Positions 19,955-29,881 of a stretch of DNA of 36,920 nucleotides are shown here, in pieces (the first letter of the stretch is position 1; every line of letters starts with the position of its first letter). The DNA is taken from the NCBI GenBank assembly GCA_903772945.1, contig CAICTM010001111.1, positions 1-36,920 on the forward strand, given 5' to 3'. A model generated the notes under the pieces. The model saw only the letters and a list, made by a program, of their open reading frames with translations, searched no databases and was not told the origin of the DNA. This DNA comes from Seminavis robusta. Taxonomy: Eukaryota > Bacillariophyta > Bacillariophyceae > Naviculales > Naviculaceae. The translations under genes and the position numbers were made by a program.

Positions 19955-20509
19955 CTAGATCTCGTGTCCGTTTGGCAATTCACCAATGATATCGCGGTAG
20001 AGGAGATTGGCATCGACAACTGCCTTGCCCCAATCAACACACTTCTTGAGCAACTTGCCCTTATCAACGTCGGACGTCTTGGGAATGAGAGCTTCAACTC
20101 GAACGATATCAATGTCTTGCTTGTCTTCCGCCGGAAAGTCAACGTCGATTTCAACAACACGAGCTGAAGAGGTTTCACCTTTCATTTTGTTGATACCTGT
20201 CGACCAAGGCGCACGAGTTGTAAGCTTGACATCCCAAGATTCTACAGGGCCCTTTGCATTGCTGAAACTCTCCTTGGACAAGATTCCTTCGGCCAAGAAT
20301 TGATACTTTACTGAATCACCCCAACGTTGGAATTCCAGGCTAGAACACTTGCAATAGTACTCGTCTCCATTGCCAAGCTTCCAATAAAGAAGGGGATGTC
20401 GCGTCTTGGCATCATCCATCATGTCCATCTCCGCGACAGGAAGAATCTTCAGCACTCGATGCCATCGAGGGCCACCAAAAGCGACGACCGAATCGATGAA
20501 GTCACTCAT
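19955..20509 (-). CDS. Transposon-carried gene A, unknown function
   Basis: A 184-residue frame begins MSDFIDSVVAFGGPRWHRVL and ends LYRDIIGELPNGHEI. I do not recognise a domain. It looks globular and soluble: aromatic motifs such as HPLLYWKLGNGDEYYCKC and FQRWGDSVKYQFLAEG, an acidic DVDFPAEDKQDIDIVRVEAL strand-like stretch, and no signal peptide or membrane helix. Its gene end faces the transposase gene end, and its start lies only 388 bp from that of the next gene, in the opposite direction. It lies wholly inside the inverted repeats, so it moves with the element. It may be an accessory transposition factor or a captured host gene; neither can be decided from sequence alone. Confidence 0.7.
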   Translation of the reverse strand: MSDFIDSVVAFGGPRWHRVLKILPVAEMDMMDDAKTRHPLLYWKLGNGDEYYCKCSSLEFQRWGDSVKYQFLAEGILSKESFSNAKGPVESWDVKLTTRAPWSTGINKMKGETSSARVVEIDVDFPAEDKQDIDIVRVEALIPKTSDVDKGKLLKKCVDWGKAVVDANLLYRDIIGELPNGHEI

Positions 20510-20651
20510 TGTCAATCGGTTGGCTTGCCTTCTAAAAAATGCAGCTGCATGGCTGCAGTCGTCTATCGAATACGTGTAGAGCGTGGCACTTCGGTTGCTT
20601 TTTCTGCAGATCCGTTTGTTTGCTTTTGATACTGACTCTTGCTCTCCAAGA
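20510..20651. promoter_or_regulatory. Presumed shared promoter of transposon genes A and B
   Basis: This short gap lies between the divergent starts of gene A (20509) and the possible upstream exon of gene B (20652). It contains a small palindrome, GCAGCTGCATGGCTGC-like, near 20540-20556. A bidirectional promoter is inferred from arrangement only. Confidence 0.35.
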
Positions 20652-20897
20652 ATGAAGAAGAATACGTGGGAGCAATCCTCACAGATTGATAGTGCAAATT
20701 GTGTAGCTCAAGGCTTGCGCCTGGCTGAAAAGAAGGCTCTCTTGGAATTGCAGAGTATGAACCAACTGCTAGATTTGATGGGTTGTCAGTTGGAGCAACG
20801 AAGAGGTTCGCACCTTGCTCTCATTTTCCTTCCGATCGACCACACAAAACGCTTTTCCTTCTTTCTTTCTTCTTCTTTCTTTTTTAGGTTTCAAACC

Positions 20898-21419
20898 ATG
20901 GCGGCCAATCAACAATTGCGGTGGACAACCTTTGAGGTGACAACGAATCGCCCTGTTGTTGTTGATGAGTACAATCTTCGGTCGTTGGGTGACAAGATCA
21001 ACCAAACTCTCGAGCGTGCTGTGAATGAGGGGACGAACCTCCTTTTGGCCGTCCTCGTCCACCCAGACTGTCTCCTTCCGTCAAACCGAACCTTCTTCGA
21101 CAACGTCAATGGGACTGTCCGCTCTTCCTCCATGCAGCATATGGAGATCATCTCCAACCAAGGAAATCGGAAGGTGCTTGTGCAGATCGTTGGCGGTGCG
21201 AGTCCATTTGGCTTGGCTGTTCCAATTCCTGATGGCAACGACGACAACCAGGGCAACGGCGGCGACGGCGACGACAACCAAGGTGATGATGGCAACAAGA
21301 GCGACGACGCTGAAGAAGACGCTGAAGAAGAAGGCAGCAGCACCGAAGGAGAGAGCAGCGCTGATGATGATTCGTCGGAAGGAGAGACGTTTGTTGGTCT
21401 CAGTCAGCTCACGATCTAA
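20898..21419 (+). CDS. Transposon-carried gene B, acidic C-terminal tail
   Basis: From ATG 20898 (AAACCATGGCGG) the product has 173 residues, starting MAANQQLRWTTFEVTTNRPV. Residues 1-115 look like a small alpha/beta domain (VVVDEYNLRSLGDKINQTLE, NLLLAVLVHPDCLL, RKVLVQIVGGASPFGLAVPI). Residues about 118-165 form an almost purely Asp/Glu/Asn/Gly/Ser tail. Such a tail suits a protein that contacts basic DNA-binding proteins; this is inference. The frame is open upstream; a coding-like stretch starting MKKNTWEQSSQ at 20652 precedes a pyrimidine tract ending TTTTTTAG at 20887. A first exon from 20652 spliced to GTTTCAAACC is therefore possible and would add a helical N-terminus. The family was not recognised. 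Confidence 0.7.
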   Translation: MAANQQLRWTTFEVTTNRPVVVDEYNLRSLGDKINQTLERAVNEGTNLLLAVLVHPDCLLPSNRTFFDNVNGTVRSSSMQHMEIISNQGNRKVLVQIVGGASPFGLAVPIPDGNDDNQGNGGDGDDNQGDDGNKSDDAEEDAEEEGSSTEGESSADDDSSEGETFVGLSQLTI

Positions 21420-21552
21420 ACCAACCCAACAATCGACACCCCATGCTTCCCTCTATTAGTAGCACAGTCTCTAGTGCGTATGGTAGCCGCGTATGAGCTC
21501 AAACAGCACCGCCGTTCGCCATGGTCAAGCCTTCGTGTTTTTTTGACCATCG

Positions 21553-21682
21553 AAACTTTAACACCTGTGAAAAACCTTTTGATGTCGTTAAATCTATTTA
21601 ACCCTCCCTTTATGCTTTACGCGTATTTATCTAGCAATCGCGTGTTAAAAGTTAAATCCGGTGTTAAAAGGGGTTAAACGTG
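21553..21682. repeat. Right subterminal GTTAAA motif cluster
   Basis: About seven copies of TTTAAC/GTTAAA lie in 130 bp, including three GTGTTAAAAG or AGTTAAATCC forms next to the right inverted repeat. The cluster is shorter than the left one. Confidence 0.75.
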
Positions 21683-22080
21683 TACCGTGTCTTAAATCTC
21701 ATCTACTCTCTGCCTTTTCTTCAACGTGAACACCGAAAGTCTTTATTATTTCTTGGTTTACTCCTTTGTGGATTTCTAATTAAGCCCAAGACATCATGCT
21801 TAAGGATTGTTATTCTCAGGGTGAAGCAGGTGTCCCTAAATACACTCTGACTCGACCACGAGCCTCGAGCAACTGTACCGGTGGCTGGAGGCTGGTACGG
21901 TGTAGCTTCGCCAGGCATGCTGCATGCACTCTTTTTGCCACGGTTCCGTGTTGCATCGACAGCCCAGAGGTCTTTCGTCGCAAAGCTAAAGAGGCGAAGA
22001 GGCATTCCTAGCTAGGAATCGACATCCTTATCTTGCTGCTATCCATACTCTCGCTTGCTTCGATTTTTTCTGAAAGCTTA
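21683..22080. other. Spacer between transposon and receptor gene
   Basis: It begins with the right-hand TA of the transposon target. No other gene is supported. Immediately before the receptor it holds a short repeat GCTAAAGAGGCGAAGAGGC and a CTAGCTAG word at about 22008. Confidence 0.4.
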
Positions 22081-23857
22081 ATGATGATCTTTCGAGGAGG
22101 AGTATTCAGCCTCGGTTACATGCTGTTGGTTACCTTGTTCCCGACGATCAACAAGGCACTGGCAAATGAACTGGCAACCATGCCAGAAACCCCCAACCTT
22201 GGGGATCCAATTCTGTCAGGCTATCACTTTCGCATTACAGTAGTTGAACAGCTTGGATATGTGGACATTGAGACAGACAAGGAAACAGGAGAGCTCTCCT
22301 TTTCGGGATATTTGGTTGATGTCTTGAAAGAGGTATCCAAAGAGCACCGCGGCAATTTTACGTATGAATTGGCAACTCCTAGTGGCTTTGGGTCCAAGTG
22401 TGAAGGCCGCCTCAACTGGACCAAAGGAGAGGGGTTCAACTCAACGACCGAAGTCTTGGACCATCCTGAATCATATGGAATTCCGTTTCAAGCGCAGTAC
22501 AAGTGCGGAGAGAGCGACGTCAATGATCGCCCGCTCTCTGCGTATTCCACAGATATGTACTGGAGTCTCTACTATATTACTCCAGAACGTCTCAAGGTGA
22601 ACCGATTCACAGTGCCTTACAAACCTCCAGGCAAGGGAACTCTAGGAATGATGGGCACTGCCACATACATTTATTCGTTTGATGATCTGGTTGCAAACCA
22701 CTCGGACCGCCCCATCTGTGCCTTTGCCAACACAGCCTATGTTGACTCATTACGAATGACTTTTCCTGAGCTTACCATCAACCTGGTCCACAAACCCGAG
22801 GGAATTCACAAAGCGCTGTCAGATGGCACGTGTGACATTTTTGTTGGTGCCTATGCAGAGCTAAGCGATATGGTCAGGGTTTACAGTGAAACAGGCAGGT
22901 GCCAAGCCCATGGATTGGTGAGTGTCATACAACCCAAATTGTTCTTCCATCCCTCCTGATACATATTGCTCTAACACGTCTAATTTTGGTTCCTTTGCTA
23001 TAAAGCCCATTGGAATGATTGGAGAGCCTATGGAATTTGGATTGAACTACTTCAGTATTGGAGTTCGAACAGACCTCCCAAATGAAGTACTGGATACATT
23101 GAACTATTGGCTTTTGGCTCTCATGGCATGTTTCCCTGCTGACCCAGAGGGCATTTGTTTTGAAGATGGTGATGGAGGAAGCCTTAGTCAGCTCTATGAT
23201 GGCCGAGGTGGCACTGGATTTGAATGTGGTTATGTCCAGTTTCCAGTATTGGAAAGTGCCGGAGGCCTGCATCCTGGAGTCATTGCTGCAATTGTTGTTG
23301 TTCCAGTCATCCTTGTGTTGCTAGGATCCATGGTATACCACGTGTATCAGCTAAAAGCACAGGAAAAACGAATGAAGAAGCGGTTCATTCAGCAGCTTGC
23401 TCGAAACATCGATATCGGGGAGAGTGCTCGTGAAATCCCAGCAGATAAGCTGACGGAGGCTTTCAAGCATATTGGTGGTGAGGATGGATTGATCAGCAAG
23501 CAGGACTTGGCCCAATGGCTCAATGATCTACACATGGACTTTTTGAGCGAAAGTGATTTTGACCGATTGTGGGATACAATGGACATGGAGGGTCGAGGTG
23601 TAGTCGAACCTCTTGACTTCTTTGCATTTTTGAGTGAATGTGGGCCCCAGTTCAAGGAGGTACATATGGAGTACTCATCACTGCCCAAGATTGAACGACA
23701 AAAGTTGGCATCACGACGCCTGTCCAACATTAGTGCAATGGGTGAGGAAGGAGTCAAACAAATGGAACGGCGGAACAACCGAAGGAGTCGATTGACTGTG
23801 CAAAACACGAGGGCCTCAGACAGCAAGTCTGGCAGATCACTCTCAGGCTCTTGTTAG
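22081..23857 (+). CDS. Receptor: solute-binding/GluR-like domain, one TM, EF hands
   Basis: Two exons, 22081-22917 and 23006-23857, joined across an 88-nt GTGAGT...AAG intron in phase 0, give 562 residues; an upstream ATG at 22033 would add 16. The signal peptide ends near FPTINKALA. The outer domain shows features of SBP_bac_3/ionotropic glutamate receptor ligand-binding domains: FSGYLVDVLKEV, then YYITPERLKVNRFTVPYK, then ALSDGTCDIFVGAYAELSDM. The domain closes with a Cys-containing segment before one helix at about 370-394 (GVIAAIVVVPVILVLLGSMV). No M1-pore-M3 region is present. The cytosolic part has two EF-hand-like loops, GGEDGLISKQDL (436-447, weak) and DMEGRGVVEPLD (472-483, better), then a basic Ser-rich tail. 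It may sense an extracellular ligand and calcium; the ligand is unknown. Confidence 0.82.
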
Positions 23858-24785
23858 TTCTATCAATGCCCAATCAACAAATAGAGCCTCGTACTGGGAC
23901 AAGCAAACCTCTGCTCTGTACCCATTTCGACCGGCAGTCACACTGAAAACATCCGGACCAACGAAACTGCAGTCAGAGATCTCCCAGAAAGGAGGCACTC
24001 TCGGTCCCGCTAGCTAGACATGGCAGCTGTAAGCGCTGGATATGACAAATCAGACGCAAATCATGGCTTTGGTAACTAGAAGTTTGCTTATACTTGCACG
24101 CTAGTAGCAGTCTTCATTTTCCAGCCAGTGTACTGTAGTGGTTTCTTGAGCGCTACGTCAACGTGATACGTTCCTCGTAGGGTTGAGCAGAGCAGACCAG
24201 CTTTGGCGTACCGGTATACAGTACCCGACCTTTACCCTTTCGCTCTTTTCCGCTTCAGAAATAATGCGGGCCCAACACAGGACCGCCACGGCATGCCACA
24301 GCCAACCAAGTACTCCAAGAATACTTCACCGCCAGCGAGTTCCGTGAGCTTTAGACCCAGACAGTTTCATGCGCGAGAATGTCTGCGATTCCTTCAACAC
24401 TATCTCGCGTGCGTCTGGATCAACCCTGTATTCCTGACATCGTTGGCTCTGGGATCAGTTGGCAGCCATGCTAGCTAGTGTTGCCTACCGGTAGGGATTA
24501 GGTCAGCACTCTTGCCGACAGAAATTACATGGGATCATATCGGTTCAAAAGGCAAGCAAATGGCCACAAACAACTCTGGCAATTCGGGCTCGCCACCGAA
24601 CTTCCGAGGGTCCATGTTGATTGTTCTAGTTCGATAAATGCATAGTGGCAAGCAAGGGGTGCACGACAAGACGAGTTATACCGTAGACGAACCCTTTCTA
24701 TCCCGACCACATTCAGAGGCCTACTCCCATTTTCATCTTCCGTCAACATCTATTTTGACTATTTCATACTATGATACTACTTGTT
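23858..24785. other. Intergenic between convergent receptor and L15 genes
   Basis: Both neighbours end here (the plus-strand receptor and the minus-strand L15), so it should contain two 3' ends. No gene is supported. ACCGGTA palindromic words occur near 24209 and 24487, and a CTAGCTAG word at 24009-24016. Confidence 0.4.
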
Positions 24786-25919
24786 TTATGCTTCGATGAC
24801 TTCACCAGTGGTGGGCTTCAAGAGTTCACACTTGCCTCCAGCACCTTCAATGGACTCGCGAGCAGCGGCAGTGAACGCATGTGCCTGCACAGTAATGTCC
24901 TTGGCGGTGAATTCTCCCTTTCCAACAACAATCTTGTGGATACCGTGCTTGGCTTTGGTGATAGCCTTGGCCTCCAAAAGAGATTCAACTGAAAAGAGTA
25001 ATAATAGAAATAAGAAAGAGGGATCCATAAGCAAACACAGCAATATTGGGTTCCATTTTCTGTCCGAAGCCGAACTTACAACTGCAAGTACTTCCAGCAG
25101 CAACATCGTTGAGTTCCTCCAACTTGATTAAATTGTAGATGGTCTTGGAGTGACCAGGTCCCATCGGCCGTCCAACGTATTTGGGGAGACGACGGTAGAG
25201 AGGGTTTTGTCCTCCCTCGAATCCAGCACGTGTCGGACGTCCAGATCGGGCCTTTTGACCACGCATTCCAAAACCGCAAGTGGCACCTTGTCCAGCAGCA
25301 ATACCACGTCCCTTGCGCTTTTTGCGTTGACGAGATCCTGGAGCAGGCCTGAGGTTGTCGAGAGTGAATTGAAAGTTGTCCAGATCGTTGATAGTGGATT
25401 CGTCCGCCTCTCGACGCTTCCAGTCAAACACCTTCATGGTGAGAGTCGACGACGAACGGATACTCGTGACGGACGACGCCCTTGGAACAAAGGCATAGCC
25501 GTCTACTCAACAAGTCAGGAATCAACATTTTGACATGCAAGTCAAGTTCGTATCAAACAAAGAGGGCAAGAGGCAAACAGGGTCAGCTTCATGAGAAAAG
25601 GTAATGGAGGCTTACGAGCCAAAAGAGCAACGAGAATACTATCTAGCTAGAGCTGGGAAACTGACTGGCGCCTTGACATCACATGAGAGGGAGCAGGCTA
25701 AGGACGCCTTCAAAAACTGAAGTCCTCGTGACCGAGCCTGCAAAGGGATTCTTGACGATCGCAGACGCCCCATAGCAGCAGAAGAATGCTTTCAAATCCA
25801 CCCGTGAACAACTAACTCTCCACCTTGCTCAGCTAATCTATCGACACAAAAAGCAACGTACCTACAACTGACAGCACGGAGCTGCAGAGAGCGATCAGTG
25901 TGACAAGTCCCTTCATCAT
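24786..25919 (-). CDS. rpl15: Plastid 50S ribosomal protein uL15, nuclear-encoded
   Basis: Three exons (25919-25862, 25502-25080, 24988-24786) give 227 residues. Exon 1 is a signal peptide, [19 protein letters not shown], interrupted in phase 1 by a 359-nt GTACGT...TAG intron. Exon 2 opens with [18 protein letters not shown], a diatom ASAFAP-type cleavage and transit peptide, so the protein should cross the four plastid membranes. The mature part has the bacterial L15 signature: [20 protein letters not shown], the Gly/Arg-rich GQKARSG and [22 protein letters not shown], and after a 91-nt GTAAGT...CAG intron, [19 protein letters not shown] and [15 protein letters not shown]. It binds 23S rRNA in the large subunit. 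The start was chosen because exon 1 supplies the missing presequence with matching phase; an ATG at 25437 would lack targeting. Confidence 0.93.
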
Positions 25920-26589
25920 GGTGATACAAGACTCCACTTCGTTGTTGGTGTGTTGATTCTCCACAAGGGATCGATGATGGTGCTGTTGATGCGCTCCTCT
26001 CGCTGCGGCTGCTCATGGGCATCAATCCTCACCGCTCCCTGTTTACTAAGTTGATGTGCGATGACGTACTTCGCAATCGGTTGGACAGCAGATCGACCGT
26101 CGCACATTGCCCCGTAACACGCGACGCTACCTACCGAACCACCAACACGAGGCCCAAACCCTTGCTACCGGTAGCTAGCTCCTGGACCAATGCATGGGCC
26201 AACTCCAGAGCTTACCCCCGCGCCTACTCCAGGTCACAAAACAGGATCAAACCTGCTACTCGGAGTACTCTGCAGGCCCAACCCCAGGACCCAATCCAGG
26301 CCCAACCCAAGTCCCAATTCATCTGGCTGGTCGACCCCACTCCTGGACTATCACACGAAAACCAGGATGAACTCTGGGGAAGACGAAACTGGCTAGGACC
26401 AACTCCAGGCAAGAAACAAACCAGGAACAGTGTGCTGCTCAGTCTGCAGCTATCTGGGGAAGAGACTGCCACAAAAAGACCCAATAAGATTGATGGGTAC
26501 AGTACTACGGCTGCAGCACTACTGACTAAAATTGAAACCTCAATGCAATTTTGCTACGTGAAGAATCCACCTACTAGTAAGGATATGCA
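25920..26589. other. Upstream region of rpl15 with degenerate C-rich repeats
   Basis: It lies between the rpl15 start and the stop of the next minus-strand gene. The part 26195-26410 has imperfect repeats of CCAACCCCAGG / CCAACTCCAGG / CCAATCCAGG type. These make an open plus-strand frame with Pro-Thr/Pro-Asn words that I do not regard as a gene. No other feature is supported. Confidence 0.4.
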
Positions 26590-28370
26590 TTATTTTTGCT
26601 TTTCTTCTGCTTCCACAATGACAGAGGTGTCCCACTCGGATCCAGATTCGAGCATCTCAATCGCTGCCTCAAGTTTCTTGGAGGGTATCCTGGAAATCGA
26701 CAAGGTGGGGCCAAATCGACGACCTCCACGAAAACACAGAAATGCTGGCACTGCCTTTACATTTAACAGCCGGCCCAATTCCTTCCCTACCTTTCCACCC
26801 GTGTCGGCTTTGGCAAACAGTATTCCATCAAAGTTGTCGTCGTTAATGCTGTATACATTGTCCTCTTCCATGCTTCTTCGTGCTAGACTGGTAAAACGGG
26901 GATTCAAAGTCTTGCAAGTTCGGCAAAACGTGGCAGACAAAAACAGAACACAATCTCGCTTCTCCTTAACGACGGTCTCATACAGCCCCTGTGATCCCAC
27001 AATTTTCTGGACATAAGGATTTTCTTTCTCGTCTTCATCTTCACTTTTGCTCGAAATCATTTCCGACACCGACGGAGGTTCGGCAATCATGGTGAATTCA
27101 TTTTCCTCTTCCTCCACAACTGGGAATCCAAATCGGACAGCTCGAGTTCCTCCACCACTGGAATCCGAGGGCCACATGGATGTCTCCATAAATGCATTGA
27201 GTGACCATCCTCTCAAGACGACATTGTTGTTATTTTCCGATAAGAAATCCTTGTTGTTTTTGTAGACAATACCTTTATCGAGCAAAGTTTCAACAGTTTT
27301 CCCAAACAATGGTGGTGGTACAATCGATTCAAAAGTGGCTGGCCGAGATTTGACTTGCTGCTGAACTTGTTGGAAATGTTTTTTTACTTTGCCAGGTCCA
27401 AACAGCACACCCTCTTTGTTGACTATACTCTGTGCTTTTGTCATGCTGGAGATGTATCGTTCACAATTGTGTCGTTGCTTGAGCAAGCGAAGAGTGGTTC
27501 CCATGGCCGCCATTGCGTCATCGTTGCCGCTATCGTACCCAACAGGCATGCGAGATGGCCGTTCGTCATCGGCTGTATCCAATAGAGAATCAAAGTCTCC
27601 AATGAAGGATGCAAATCCAATCTCATCATCACCTACCACGGGGGGTAACACTTCGACTTTGTATGGACGAATGTACGTGAAGAAAAGTATGTTCATTGGA
27701 AGCAAGATGAGCTTTCCTGGCATGTCCGTGCCTCATTTTCCCTTGTTCTTTAGCTTACCGTTGTCGTTTTGTACCTTGACCTTATTGGTACTGATCAGAG
27801 AGACTTGTGATCCCAACGCCGCCAATCCTTCTGCTGCGAAACACGCATAGTCATTGCCACCCAGAACGACCACTTTGCCAGAAACCATACTATCCTTGGC
27901 ACCTCCCACGCCTTCCACTCTTGGGGCTGTGCAATGAATTCCCGTGAAAGCTGCAATCATGGTGTTGAGTGCATCTTGATCTTGGATACCTTTGCCAATT
28001 TTCGCCGCCGAGTGTTCGTAGACTTGCAGATTGGATTCCTTGAGAGAGACTTTCGGTAGTAGATCTTCATCATCATAATCACCGCTGCTTTTGCCCGCCA
28101 TCACTCCCACAATACGGTCACCTGTATCATCTCGTGTACCCGCCACGACTGTCATGCGACCAGACTGTCTGTGTTGCTGCTGCTGTTGGGAATTTGCAAA
28201 ACTTGTCGAATGGATGTCCACTCGGGACCATCATAGACAACATACTTGGTTGTGACGGCGTGCAGTGGAGTTTTTATTCTCACTGCCTTGTTGGAAGAAA
28301 AGGCATGGGTTTGAAAGGGAGCACATACCGAAAACAGAACCAGGCCTGCTGTCACTGTTGCGAAAATCAT
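26590..28370 (-). CDS. Plastid thioredoxin-fold fusion protein
   Basis: The best model is three exons (28370-28203, 28164-27759, 27716-26590), 566 residues; an upstream ATG at 28409 would add 13. The N-terminus MIFATVTAGLVLFSVCAPFQ then THA|FSSNK is a signal peptide with Phe at the cleavage site plus transit peptide. Residues 152-180 (GKVVVLGGNDYACFAAEG) look like a Rossmann beta-alpha-beta start. A middle region follows with DEIGFASFIGDFDSLLDTAD and LLFGPGK-like VLFGPGKVKKHF. The C-terminal thioredoxin fold has CVLFLSATFCRTCKTLNPRF with CRTC at 456-459, cis-Pro in VKAVPAFLCF, and SISRIPSKKLEAAIEML. It resembles a conserved uncharacterised diatom plastid protein; a redox role is likely, its partner unknown. 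The frame needs gaps of 38 and 42 nt with GT-AG ends, unusually short for introns; frameshifts remain an alternative. Confidence 0.8.
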
Positions 28371-29881
28371 TGTACAACGCAACCGGACCCTCCGTTCAGC
28401 AAAGTTCACAAGCTAACTGAAGCCAGCAAAAAGTGTCGAATGATACCAACGCAAACAGTTTGTTGTTGGAAGAACTTGAAACCTCGGATATTGGATGGAT
28501 CCAGGGAGCTGAAAACAGCGGCGCGGGTACCCAACGAAGGTAAATGGTGTCAAAGAAAAAAACAGTTGTCCCAACTTCGACTTCTAAAGGGTCAAATCTT
28601 GAAAAGATGTCGATTGATGACGTGGATTTGTTACCAACGTTAGCCAGTAGAGCCATTTGATATTAGCCATCTCGCTTCGGCTTCTGTTGGATGACAGGCA
28701 GGACTGGGGTGTGGTTCTTGCTGGCAGTACTAGTACCCACTAGCTAGACAACGCTATTCTGCTATCTACGGCTATTAATAGTAAGTCAGAGAGGGTGGGT
28801 ATGCCTCGATTGACGTGCCCTAGTGATAGCTCTATCTAGGATTGCTAACAGATATGGTCGATTTACATCTGGAATTCTGGACACTGATCTGAGCCACCCA
28901 GGCAGCTGCTGGGCGTTTGAAATCACCATGATAATCCTTCCTAGCAGTTGATCAAAGCAATTGAGAAGATCATCAGCCACAGTTCCGATACTCAGCCTGC
29001 TACTAGCTTGATCCGGCACCTTACGCAGATATCTGTCTGTCAAGAGCTATGTCAAGTGTAATAATGTGGACGGACCTTTGCTTTTCGGTTGATGTGAGCG
29101 CGGGAGTTCGGTTGCCCCTGGCCAGCCAGCCAGCTGGCCAGCACTCATTCAAGATTGCACCAATCCCACAAACAGCTTACTCTAGCTATCATAGTAGCCA
29201 CTTCCATTTCAGAAAGGATGGTCAATATTCTCGAATGACTCCAGCACCAGAGTGTGAGTTCACTTTTATTCTTTTATTTATCATTGCATACATCCTGCCG
29301 GAATACTTAATTAAGCTGTGAGTGACATCATAACGGCACACGGACACCCTCCAGTGCCTCCACGGGTGTATGGTGCTGTACTTACTTACTCTGAACTCTG
29401 AACAATTAATTGACAATAGTTTCCCGCGACGGTTTCGATACTGTAAAAAAACTAAAGCCCTTTCTTTCTTCGACTGTGTTTTTTTAACCCCGAGATGTCG
29501 CTTGCGGAAAGAAGATAATAAACAAATGGAAAATAAAGCCCTTTCTCTTTGGAAAGAGTCTAAATCCTCGAAAGTTCATGCAATCTATTGTTCTAGCGCT
29601 ACGAGAGCCCCTGGCCAATAATCGATCGTTCGATGTCACTGTTTGCAATGAAGATCCACCGGGACATTCCTGTTTAAGAGAGGCTTCCGTGCTTGCCTCT
29701 TTGGCTCTTTGGTGTGTGTGTTGGTGGCGCTTGTGGCCACGTTCTTGCTACCGGGTACCAAAGCTGCAAAGCAAAGGAGCTGAAAGTGATGAAAGAGCCA
29801 GTAATACCATCGTCTTGAAGTGTTCATAGTCCTGAATAAACCTTCACCTTTGGTTCAGTCTCTCCCTTTTGCTCATTGACA
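28371..29881. other. Intergenic, divergent gene starts
   Basis: It separates the minus-strand thioredoxin gene from the plus-strand gene at 29882, so it should contain both promoters. No gene is supported. An 85-codon minus-strand frame at 28786-29043 has no recognisable domain. An AT-rich stretch lies near 29255-29315. Confidence 0.4.

Larger units (their letters stand above)
16160..21682. mobile_element. 5.5-kb pogo/mariner-like DNA transposon, three genes
   Basis: The termini CACGTTTAACACCTTTTAAC (16160-16179) and, read on the minus strand from 21682, CACGTTTAACCCCTTTTAAC are 20-bp inverted repeats with one mismatch. Both ends abut TA (16158-16159 and 21683-21684), the target duplicated by Tc1/mariner/pogo transposases. 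Inside lie a 1067-codon DDE transposase frame on the plus strand, a 184-codon gene on the minus strand and a 173-codon gene on the plus strand, all uninterrupted. Dense TTTAAC/GTTAAA words fill both subterminal regions. The termini and flanks are seen directly; superfamily placement rests on the catalytic pattern and the TA flanks. Intact frames and near-identical ends suggest recent activity. Confidence 0.82.

Noticed and set aside
20583..20897. Upstream extension of transposon gene B as one continuous protein
   Set aside because: It starts without a normal ATG and translates a pyrimidine tract (Phe/Ser run) that looks like the 3' end of an intron; a separate first exon is possible but unproven.
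26015..27016. Plus-strand 333-codon open frame
   Set aside because: Its second half is antisense to the thioredoxin-fold gene and its first half is degenerate C-rich repeat; no domain is seen.
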